Shown piece by piece: positions 1-5,328 of a stretch of DNA of 7,993 nucleotides; the stretch's first letter is position 1, and every line of letters begins with the position of its first letter. Source of the stretch: a bacterium (lineage in GTDB: Bacteria > Latescibacterota > UBA2968 > UBA8231). The DNA is taken from contig JAQCJA010000193.1 in assembly GCA_027593305.1 (NCBI GenBank), positions 1-7,993 of the forward strand, given 5' to 3'. The position numbers and the translations under genes are program-made. The notes under the pieces were generated by a model, which was not told the origin of the DNA, ran no database searches, and saw nothing but the letters and a program-made list of their open reading frames with translations.

Positions 1-513
1 GTTGACCAGGCCCCAGCCCCCGGACAGAGAATCAAGCGCGCTCGGCGCGTTTTTGTTGATATCAGTCGCGGCCACCGTCTCTACGCGGTACCGGATGTCA
101 GCGGCGGCAGTCTGCGCGAAGCTGGCCTGCAGATCCAGAGTCACCAACTGACCCTCGGCAGCGTGCGCCTCGCGTCACACTCAAGCATCCCCGAGGGCGT
201 TGTCGTCCGCCAGCAGCCGGCTGCCCAGGCGCGCGTCGCACGCGGTACGAGTATTGATCTTGTTGTCAGCAGCGGCTCGCCGTTTGCCAACAAGCCCGTA
301 CCGGATCTCATCGGCCTGCAGGTCAGCGCCGCCGAAGACAGTCTGCGTAAGTACGAGATGGTCCTGGGCGCGATCAGCGAGCGTGTCGCCGAACTGCTGC
401 CCCCGGGTCAGGTCCTGTCGCAGTCCCCCCAACCGGGTGCCGGCGTCGCCAGAGAGACCAGGGTCGATCTGGTCGTCAGCGTGCGCCGCGAAACTACCTC
501 GAAGGAAGACTGA
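1..513 (+). CDS. PASTA-repeat protein, C-terminal part (5' end outside window)
   Basis: The frame is open from base 1 to the TGA at 511-513, so 170 codons are visible and the N-terminus is missing. The translation contains the end of one PASTA repeat (about bases 1-66, ending VFVDIS) and two complete ones (about 85-273, beginning AVPDVSG and ending DLVVS; and about 295-480, beginning PVPDLIG and ending DLVVS). Each has the usual late PxxGxxVxRGTxxxLVVS-like strand. PASTA modules are extracytoplasmic and bind peptidoglycan or muropeptides in PknB-type kinases and class B penicillin-binding proteins. Small membrane-anchored PASTA proteins also occur next to rpe, often after fmt and rsmB, and this is the likelier setting. 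A kinase or PBP cannot be excluded because the N-terminal part is not visible. The tail after the last repeat is short and polar. The stop overlaps the rpe start by one base (TGATG), suggesting coupled translation. An internal GTG at 163 is not a likely start, because the PASTA pattern continues upstream of it. Confidence 0.85.
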   Translation, partial: VDQAPAPGQRIKRARRVFVDISRGHRLYAVPDVSGGSLREAGLQIQSHQLTLGSVRLASHSSIPEGVVVRQQPAAQARVARGTSIDLVVSSGSPFANKPVPDLIGLQVSAAEDSLRKYEMVLGAISERVAELLPPGQVLSQSPQPGAGVARETRVDLVVSVRRETTSKED

Positions 514-1172
514 TGAAAACGCACGATATCCGTGTCGCCCCGTCACTGCTGGCCGCTGATTTTGCCCGCATGCAGGAGGAAATCGAGCGTGTTGAAACGG
601 CCGGGGCCGATCTGCTGCACCTGGACATCATGGATGGCCATTTTGTTCCCAATCTGAGTTATGGCATCCCCATTGTCGAGGCCGTCCGCCGGTGCACGAC
701 CATGCATCTTGACACCCACCTGATGCTGGCCGAGCCGGGGCCGTATCTCGAACCCTTCCGTGCGGCAGGCGCTGACTCGCTGACAGTACATCTGGAGGTC
801 GCCCACGACCCGCGGGCCCTGCTGGAGGAGATCGGCCGACTCGGTTGCCGCCGGGGGCTGGCGGTCAATCCGAACACTCCGGTGGACGGCATGCTGCCCT
901 GGCTCGAACACATCGATCTGGCTCTCGTCATGTCGGTGGAACCCGGGTTCGGTGGTCAATCCTTCATGCCTGAAGTGCTGCAGAAGGTGCGCGCCCTGCG
1001 CCAGGCGATCGACGCGGCCGGATTGCCGGTGGACATCGAGATCGACGGCGGCGTCAGCCCCGCCAATGCCGCCCGCTGCCGCGACGCCGGCGCCCGCTGG
1101 CTGGTCGCCGGGTCGGCTGTTTTCAAGGCCGAAGACCCGGCCGCCGCGATCCGGCAGATCCGCGGTCGCTAG
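513..1172 (+). CDS. rpe: Ribulose-phosphate 3-epimerase
   Basis: This 219-residue protein has normal family length. It interconverts D-ribulose 5-phosphate and D-xylulose 5-phosphate in the cytosolic pentose phosphate pathway, and in the Calvin cycle where that is present. It is a TIM barrel with all hallmark segments: VAPSLLAADF (8-17), HLDIMDGHFVPN (36-47), DTHLM (67-71), VEPGFGGQSF (142-151) and EIDGGV (176-181). The expected metal ligands H36, D38, H69 and D178 are present; D38 and D178 are also the acid/base pair of the family. The Gly-rich phosphate grip is GFGGQ plus the late VAGSAVF strand (198-204). The ATG at 513 overlaps the upstream stop by one base and has a purine-rich AAGGAAG at 502-508, so the start is well supported. 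The 226-base gap after it suggests that this transcription unit ends here. Nothing in the sequence tells whether it serves the oxidative pathway or carbon fixation. Confidence 0.97.
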   Translation: MKTHDIRVAPSLLAADFARMQEEIERVETAGADLLHLDIMDGHFVPNLSYGIPIVEAVRRCTTMHLDTHLMLAEPGPYLEPFRAAGADSLTVHLEVAHDPRALLEEIGRLGCRRGLAVNPNTPVDGMLPWLEHIDLALVMSVEPGFGGQSFMPEVLQKVRALRQAIDAAGLPVDIEIDGGVSPANAARCRDAGARWLVAGSAVFKAEDPAAAIRQIRGR

Positions 1173-1221
1173 CCGGACGACAGGAGTCGGCTTGCGGCCG
1201 TCGCCGGGCCAGCGGGCCCGG
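1171..1221 (+). other. Two GC-rich hairpins after rpe, possible transcription end
   Basis: Two inverted repeats lie directly behind the rpe stop. The first pairs AGCCG (1171-1175) and AC (1177-1178) with GT (1186-1187) and CGGCT (1188-1192), leaving one bulged G. The second pairs CCGGGCC (1204-1210) with GGCCCGG (1215-1221) across the four-base loop AGCG. Neither is followed by a T-run, so this is not a standard intrinsic terminator. It could slow polymerase, protect the mRNA 3' end, or be chance pairing in GC-rich DNA. Confidence 0.3.
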
Positions 1222-1289
1222 GGGCATCATCGGGCGGCTCTGTGTGTATCAGCGTCGCTGTCCGTGTGGCGTATCCGCCGTCCCAACAC

Positions 1290-1368
1290 TATATTGTGCA
1301 GCTTCTAGAGCACCGGTTTCTATCCTTGTGGCGATTTCCCCCCACAGGGCTGTCGACCTCTGTATGAT
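1290..1368 (+). promoter_or_regulatory. Candidate promoter region for the ffh operon
   Basis: The spacer 1173-1398 is the only long gene-free stretch before the ffh block, so a promoter is expected here. Two -10-like hexamers are visible: TATATT at 1290-1295 and TATGAT at 1363-1368. The second has CCCACA at 1341-1346 upstream at a 16-base distance, a weak -35 sharing only the ACA half. It would start RNA about 25 bases before the ffh TTG codon. Neither candidate is strong, and the choice between them is open. The rest of the spacer shows no tRNA, no SRP RNA core and no plausible small gene. Confidence 0.3.
1324..1349 (+). other. Eight-base-pair hairpin upstream of ffh
   Basis: CCTTGTGG (1324-1331) can pair with CCACAGGG (1342-1349) through eight base pairs including one G-T, with the ten-base loop CGATTTCCCC. 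If transcription starts near 1302 (from TATATT at 1290) this would be a 5' leader stem about 50 bases before the ffh start. If it starts from TATGAT at 1363, the repeat would instead overlap the -35 and could act as an operator. No T-run follows it. Confidence 0.3.
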
Positions 1369-1398
1369 CCATGCCACCCTGATCCAGGCAAGCGGCCC

Positions 1399-2754
1399 TT
1401 GTTCGATCGACTCACAGAGCGTCTTGATGACGTGTTTCGCCAATTGCGCGGGCAGGGCCGCATCTCCGAGCGGGCCCTCGATGAGTCCCTGCGTGAGATC
1501 CGGCGGGCCCTGCTCGAGGCGGACGTCAACTTCAAGGTTGCCAAGGACTTTCTCGGTCGGGTGCGTGAGCGGGCCCTGGGCCAGGAGGTCATGAAGAGCC
1601 TGACCCCCGGCCAACAGGTGATCCGGATTGTACACAGCGAACTCGTCAGTCTGCTTGGCACCGCGACAGCGACCATCGATCTGGCACCACAACCACCGAC
1701 CATCGTGCTTCTTGCCGGTCTTCAGGGCGCTGGCAAGACCACCATCGCCGGCAAGCTGGCCCTGCACTTTCAGCAGCGGGATCGCCTCCCCTACCTCGTG
1801 GCCGCCGACACGACACGTCCCGCCGCCGTCGAGCAACTGCGCACGCATGGCGCGACGCTCGGTGTAGAGGTCTTTGGACCTGAAGAGGCGGGCACATCCG
1901 ACCCGGTAGAGATCTGCAGGCTCGGAGTGTTGCAGGCGCGCAGCCGCAACCGCAGCATCGTCTTTCTCGACACGGCTGGTCGTACCAGCATCGACGAGGA
2001 GATGATGGCCCAGGTGACGAAGATCCGCGACGTCTGCAAACCGCACGAGATTCTTTTTGTCGCCGATGCCATGCTCGGTCAGCAATCCGTGGAAACAGCA
2101 ACACGTTTCCATGAGGCGCTGGCCCTCGACGGTATCATTCTCTCGAAGATGGAGGGTGATGCACGTGGCGGTGCCGCGTTGTCGATCCGGCAGGTTACGG
2201 GGGCTCCGATCAAGTTCATCGGCACCGGAGAAATGCTCGATGCGCTGGAGCCCTTCCACCCGGAACGTGTCGCCTCAAGGATTCTCGGCATGGGTGACGT
2301 CCTGTCCCTGGTCGAGAAGGCCGAACATGCCTTCGACAAAGATCAGGCGCAGCGCATGGAAGCAAAGATGCGCAAGGACACCTTCACCTTTGAGGACTTC
2401 AAGGAGCAGTTGCAGGCGGTCAAGCGTATGGGTCCACTCGATCAGTTGCTCGGCATGATCCCGGGCGCCAACAAGGCGCTCAAGGGTATGCAGGTTGACG
2501 ATGGTGCCTTCAAGCAGACGGAAGCGATCATCAATTCGATGACCATCGCCGAGCGCCAGAAGCCGCAGCTTCTCAACGGCAGTCGCCGTCGCCGGATCGC
2601 CCGTGGCAGCGGCACGTCAATCCAGGATGTGAACCGACTGGTCAAGCAGTTCGGCGCGATGCAGAAGATGATGCGCCAGATGAGCCGCCCCGGGCGGAAG
2701 ATTCGCGGTCGCAGCATGGCGCAGATGCCGGCCGGCTTTCCCGGCGCCAGATAA
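1399..2754 (+). CDS. ffh: Signal recognition particle GTPase Ffh (SRP54)
   Basis: This 451-residue protein has full family length. With 4.5S RNA it forms the SRP, which binds signal sequences leaving the ribosome and delivers them to FtsY at the inner membrane. The N domain (about 1-90) opens with MFDRLTERL and contains the ALLEADVNFKVAKDF segment (37-51). The G domain (about 100-295) has GLQGAGKTT (107-115), DTTRPAA (137-143), DTAGR (191-195) and SKMEGDARGG (249-258). The usual TKxD of the guanine-specificity loop therefore reads SKME, with Glu for Asp. The C-terminal Met-rich M domain (about 320-451) has MGPLDQLLGMIPG (344-356) and the RNA-binding SRRRRIARGSGTS (395-407). The start is TTG at 1399, chosen because family homology begins exactly there and no ATG or GTG lies just upstream in frame. 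The ribosome binding site is weak (AGG at 1386-1388). It is followed by rpsP after 55 bases, the common ffh-rpsP arrangement. Confidence 0.97.
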   Translation: MFDRLTERLDDVFRQLRGQGRISERALDESLREIRRALLEADVNFKVAKDFLGRVRERALGQEVMKSLTPGQQVIRIVHSELVSLLGTATATIDLAPQPPTIVLLAGLQGAGKTTIAGKLALHFQQRDRLPYLVAADTTRPAAVEQLRTHGATLGVEVFGPEEAGTSDPVEICRLGVLQARSRNRSIVFLDTAGRTSIDEEMMAQVTKIRDVCKPHEILFVADAMLGQQSVETATRFHEALALDGIILSKMEGDARGGAALSIRQVTGAPIKFIGTGEMLDALEPFHPERVASRILGMGDVLSLVEKAEHAFDKDQAQRMEAKMRKDTFTFEDFKEQLQAVKRMGPLDQLLGMIPGANKALKGMQVDDGAFKQTEAIINSMTIAERQKPQLLNGSRRRRIARGSGTSIQDVNRLVKQFGAMQKMMRQMSRPGRKIRGRSMAQMPAGFPGAR

Positions 2755-2793
2755 CAACAACGACGTTCCCAGACAAGATTTCGCACACTACTC

Positions 2794-2799
2794 GAGGAG
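2794..2799 (+). promoter_or_regulatory. Ribosome binding site for rpsP with TTG start
   Basis: GAGGAG at 2794-2799 is a strong Shine-Dalgarno match ten bases before the TTG at 2810. It supports TTG as the rpsP start. No in-frame ATG or GTG lies between it and the conserved MVKLRL start of bS16. Confidence 0.7.
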
Positions 2800-2809
2800 C
2801 AAACGTTCA

Positions 2810-3229
2810 TTGGTCAAGCTTCGACTGAAAAGGATGGGACGCAGGCGTCGTCCCTTCTATCGCATAGTGGTCATGACCGACAATCAACCCCGGTCTGGTC
2901 AGGCCATAGAGGAACTGGGCACCTATGATCCGGTGCATGCCCGCTTTGACGTCAACGAGGAAGCTGCCATCACCTGGCTGAACAACGGCGCCCAGATGAC
3001 GGACACCGTCCGCGACCTGTTCAACAACAAGGGCCTGCTGGCTCGCTGGCGTGGCTTTGAAGGCACTGAGAATGAGATGGCCCTCAAAGCTGTCAAGCCC
3101 AAGCGTCGCAAGAAGTTGGCTGGCTCCATGGCGGCCCCTGCTGCCGAAGAAGCAACGGTCGCAGCGCCCGTTGCCGAAGCTGCAGCACCGGCAACGGCAC
3201 CTGAGGCTGGCGCGCCCGAGGAGAAGTAG
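2810..3229 (+). CDS. rpsP: 30S ribosomal protein bS16 with long C-terminal tail
   Basis: The product has 139 residues, whereas the family core is about 80. The core (1-84) is canonical: MVKLRLKRMGRRRRPFYRIVV, then ELGTYDP (35-41), the acidic-basic middle, and GAQMTDTVRDLF (60-71) with LLARWRGF at its end. bS16 binds 16S rRNA in the body of the small subunit and aids its assembly. After residue 85 comes a basic patch (KPKRRKK, 96-102) and then an Ala/Pro/Glu-rich low-complexity tail (about 107-139) ending in PEEK. Such tails are known on bS16 of Bacteroidota-like lineages and are probably disordered on the ribosome surface; the exact role here is unknown. The TTG start fits the normal MVK N-terminus. 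The gene sits between ffh and rimM, 18 bases before rimM, with no KH-domain gene between them. Confidence 0.95.
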   Translation: MVKLRLKRMGRRRRPFYRIVVMTDNQPRSGQAIEELGTYDPVHARFDVNEEAAITWLNNGAQMTDTVRDLFNNKGLLARWRGFEGTENEMALKAVKPKRRKKLAGSMAAPAAEEATVAAPVAEAAAPATAPEAGAPEEK

Positions 3230-3247
3230 CGGATTCCGAGGCTCCAG

Positions 3248-3865
3248 GTGAGTGCGCCAGACCCGCCCAGGCGGGACACACCCGAGCGGGTCGCCATTGG
3301 TTATGTAGCGCGCCCAAAGGGAATCCAGGGTGAGGTCGGCATCGAGTTGCTGTCGTGGGATGCTGAGCGTTTTGTCGGGTTGCGTCGGGTTCGTCTGGAA
3401 CGGCCGGGCAAGCCCGACCGGGAGTTGAAGATTCAGCACCGCCGGTCGGACAATCGTGGCCCGGTGATCAAGTTCACCGGGGTCGATACCCCGGAGGCGG
3501 CACGAGAACAGCTCGTGGGCGGCTATCTCACCGTTCCGGTTACAGAGTTGGCACCGTTGCCCGAAGGGGCGTTTTACATCTTTGATGTTGTCGGTTGTGA
3601 AGTTTGGGATCAGGACCTGCAAGTGCGCCGTGGGGTCGTTACCGAAGTCCTGAGTATGCCTTCCACTGATGTTTATGCAGTCCGCCCTGACGACGGCGGC
3701 GAAGTGCTGATTCCGGCGGTCAAGAGCTTTGTCGTTGATATCGACACAGAGGCAGGACGTATCACGGTGCGAGGCGTGGATGACCTGTTTCAGCAGGATC
3801 TGCCGTCGACGGTAGATCTCTCGCCCGCGTCGGTTCAGGCGCCCGGGAGCGAGCAGGAGACGTGA
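3248..3865 (+). CDS. rimM: Ribosome maturation factor RimM
   Basis: This 205-residue cytosolic protein helps maturation of the 30S head by binding ribosomal protein uS19. The N-terminal RimM barrel is seen at about 13-98, starting VAIGYVARPKGIQGEVGIEL (the usual GxIxxxhGxxGEv pattern, here with PKGIQGEV). It includes FTGVDTPEAAREQLVGGYL (76-94), matching the family's segment on the ease of insertion of strands. The PRC barrel follows at about 107-175, from GAFYIFDVVGCEVW to VLIPAVKSFVVDID and GRITVR. Family members usually have 165-185 residues; the excess is a short N-terminal lead and a polar tail of about 28 residues after the PRC barrel. GTG at 3248 is the chosen start, with GAGG at 3238-3241 six bases upstream. 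The stop overlaps the trmD start by four bases (GTGA), so the two are translationally coupled. Confidence 0.95.
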   Translation: MSAPDPPRRDTPERVAIGYVARPKGIQGEVGIELLSWDAERFVGLRRVRLERPGKPDRELKIQHRRSDNRGPVIKFTGVDTPEAAREQLVGGYLTVPVTELAPLPEGAFYIFDVVGCEVWDQDLQVRRGVVTEVLSMPSTDVYAVRPDDGGEVLIPAVKSFVVDIDTEAGRITVRGVDDLFQQDLPSTVDLSPASVQAPGSEQET

Positions 3866-4605
3866 AGATTGACATCGTCACCCTGTTCCCGGGGTTCTTC
3901 ACCGACCCGCTGAGCACGAGCATACTTGGTCGTGCCGTCACCGACGGCCATGTTGAAATCGCTGTGCACGATCTGCGCCAGTACGCAATGGATCGTCATG
4001 GCACGGTGGACGACGCACCTTTCGGGGGTGGTCGCGGCATGTTGCTCAAGCCCGAACCCGTGGCTGCCTGCTGGGATGCCCTGCAGTTGTCACGCGGTCA
4101 CAGCATCTACCTGAGTGCCGATGGGGACCGTCTCAATCAGGCCCTGGCGACGAGGCTGTCAATGCACGAGCATCTCGTACTGCTCTGTGGGCACTACAAG
4201 GGGGTCGATGAGCGGGCCCGCACACGTTGTATCGATCAGGATGTGTCCATTGGGGATTATGTCCTGACCGGTGGCGAGCCGGCGGCTCTGGTACTGATTG
4301 ATGCCGTTGTGCGCCTCATACCCGGGGTGCTCGGAGATTTCAGTTCTGCCATGGCCGATTCGTTCCACGACGACGGCCTGCTCGATTGTCCGTGGTACAC
4401 ACGACCGGCCCGCTTTGAGGGGCAGGACGTGCCACAGGAGTTGCTCAGTGGCGATCATGGCCGCATCGATGCCTGGCGACGACGGCAGTCCCTGCGTCGG
4501 ACCTTTGAGCGGCGGCCTGACCTGTTGCCTGGTGCTGACCTCGATGATGAGGAACGGCGCCTCATTGATGTATGGGAGCGCACGGGCGCACCCGACACAG
4601 ATTGA
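3862..4605 (+). CDS. trmD: tRNA (guanine-37-N1)-methyltransferase TrmD
   Basis: This 247-residue SPOUT methyltransferase uses S-adenosylmethionine to form m1G37 next to the anticodon of tRNAs reading CNN and some other codons, which prevents +1 frameshifting. The start MKIDIVTLFPGFF is canonical. The knot motifs are present: DDAPFGGGRGM (50-60), LSADGD (84-89), LLCGHYKGVDER (107-118), SIGDYVLTGGE (129-139) and RLIPGVLG (151-158). The tRNA-binding half has SFHDDGLLDCPWYTRP (167-182), with D171 in the place of the catalytic Asp of the family, and R151 in the place of the conserved Arg. QSLRRTFERRPDLL (209-222) is the usual end. Proteobacterial enzymes normally read CGRYEG; here it is CGHYKG. 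The GTG start at 3862 overlaps the rimM stop by four bases and has GGAG at 3856-3859 in front of it. rplS follows after a 65-base leader. Confidence 0.97.
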   Translation: MKIDIVTLFPGFFTDPLSTSILGRAVTDGHVEIAVHDLRQYAMDRHGTVDDAPFGGGRGMLLKPEPVAACWDALQLSRGHSIYLSADGDRLNQALATRLSMHEHLVLLCGHYKGVDERARTRCIDQDVSIGDYVLTGGEPAALVLIDAVVRLIPGVLGDFSSAMADSFHDDGLLDCPWYTRPARFEGQDVPQELLSGDHGRIDAWRRRQSLRRTFERRPDLLPGADLDDEERRLIDVWERTGAPDTD

Positions 4606-4613
4606 ACCGAATC

Positions 4614-4637
4614 CACTCTCGAGCGTATCGTAGAGTG
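4614..4637 (+). promoter_or_regulatory. Hairpin in the rplS leader
   Basis: CACTCT (4614-4619) plus CGA (4620-4622) pairs with TCG (4628-4630) plus AGAGTG (4632-4637): nine base pairs, one bulged T (4631) and the five-base loop GCGTA. It lies in the 65-base trmD-rplS spacer, 18 bases before the purine-rich rplS binding site. No T-run follows, so it is not an intrinsic terminator. It may stabilise the rplS message, mark a processing site, or serve as a bL19 autoregulatory structure. I cannot choose between these from one sequence. Confidence 0.5.
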
Positions 4638-4670
4638 TGCAGACCAGAGAAAGAGAGAAAAGGACACGTC

Positions 4671-5021
4671 ATGGACGCCAGCATTCTCAGTGAGATTACC
4701 GCCAATCAGCTCAGGAGTGATCTTCCCGCGTTCAGTGCGGGGGACTCTGTGCGAATCCACGTTCGCGTCATCGAAGGGGACAAGGAGCGCATCCAGATAT
4801 TTGAGGGTGACGTGATCCAGCGCCGTGGCTCTGGAATCCACGCGACCTTCACGGTCCGCAAGGTGACCCAGGGGGTTGCCGTGGAGCGAATCTTCCCGCT
4901 GCATTCGCCGCGCATCGCCAAGATTGAGCCGTTTCGATATGGCCGTGTGCGCCGGGCCCGCTTGTATTATCTGCGCGATCGCAAGGGACGCGCAGCGCGG
5001 ATCCCCGAAAAGCGTCGATAG
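4671..5021 (+). CDS. rplS: 50S ribosomal protein bL19
   Basis: This 116-residue protein matches the usual length of about 115. bL19 sits at the subunit interface of the 50S particle and contributes to intersubunit bridges. Its signature is strong: FSAGDSVRIHVRVIEGDKER (21-40), IFEGDVIQRRGSGI (43-56), the FTVRKVTQGVAVERIFPLHSPRI run (60-82), KIEPFRYGRVRRARLYYLR (84-102) and a basic GRAARIPEKRR end. The ATG at 4671 is chosen because AGAAAAGGA at 4656-4664 precedes it at normal spacing and bL19 homology starts there. A longer in-frame reading from the ATG at 4572 would overlap trmD and add 33 residues unlike any L19. The gene closes the classical rpsP-rimM-trmD-rplS block. Confidence 0.97.
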   Translation: MDASILSEITANQLRSDLPAFSAGDSVRIHVRVIEGDKERIQIFEGDVIQRRGSGIHATFTVRKVTQGVAVERIFPLHSPRIAKIEPFRYGRVRRARLYYLRDRKGRAARIPEKRR

Positions 5022-5074
5022 ACCGCACCTTCCAGTAGCGTCGAAGCAGAGAACGCCCGCCACCTGTCACCGCA

Positions 5075-5080
5075 GAGAGA
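5075..5080 (+). promoter_or_regulatory. Ribosome binding site favouring a TTG start at 5087
   Basis: GAGAGA at 5075-5080 lies six bases before the TTG at 5087. The in-frame ATG at 5102 has only CTTGGCCCGCTCCGAC in front of it, with no purine-rich stretch. This favours TTG as the start of the small membrane protein, though the ATG remains possible. Confidence 0.45.
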
Positions 5081-5086
5081 CACCAC

Positions 5087-5317
5087 TTGGCCCGCTCCGA
5101 CATGCCCTTCACGCGCAAGAACTGGATCCTTTTCGGCATCGGCCTGCTGGTGATTGCCGTCGGCTATGTGTTGTTGCGGGTGCCACCGGTTGATGGTTTT
5201 CTGTCGCTGACGGCGGCACCGGTTCTGCTTGTGCTTGGCTACTGCGTGCTGATACCTGCCGCCATTCTCGTCCGCGAAGGCGAGGATGGCGGCCCCACAG
5301 TCTCGCCGCCCGTCTGA
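5087..5317 (+). CDS. Small two-helix membrane protein, DUF3098-like
   Basis: The product has 76 residues from TTG at 5087, or 71 from the ATG at 5102. It has two hydrophobic stretches: about 13-31 (starting WILFGIGLLVIAVGY) and about 40-62 (LSLTAAPVLLVLGYCVLIPA). They are joined by a short RVPPVDGF loop, and the polar C-terminal tail holds EGEDGG. The pattern of an aromatic/basic start (FTRKNW), a first helix ending in GYVLL, and a second helix beginning TAAPVLLVLGY resembles DUF3098 proteins, which are known mainly from Bacteroidota and relatives. No function is established for them to my knowledge. It probably inserts in the cytoplasmic membrane without a cleaved signal. It lies 65 bases after rplS and 11 bases before the response regulator, so it is likely co-transcribed with one or both. 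The family assignment is from memory of the pattern and is tentative; the membrane topology is clear. Confidence 0.75.
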   Translation: MARSDMPFTRKNWILFGIGLLVIAVGYVLLRVPPVDGFLSLTAAPVLLVLGYCVLIPAAILVREGEDGGPTVSPPV

Positions 5318-5328
5318 GGTCGGCCCCC

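Noticed and set aside
1204..1221. Strong intrinsic terminator after rpe
   Set aside because: The stem is GC-rich but no T-run follows, so it is reported only as a hairpin.
1173..1398. Possible 4.5S SRP RNA gene next to ffh
   Set aside because: I looked for the conserved GGAA tetraloop stem and its flanking asymmetric loop on both strands and found nothing resembling it.
1249..2259. 336-codon open frame on the - strand
   Set aside because: It lies opposite the ffh N and G domains, and its translation shows no family motif.
2807..3622. 271-codon open frame on the - strand
   Set aside because: It is opposite rpsP and rimM, both clearly real, and its sequence looks like a frame shadow.
4572..4670. 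Upstream ATG that would extend rplS by 33 residues
   Set aside because: The extension overlaps trmD, is unlike L19, and the ATG at 4671 has its own good ribosome binding site.
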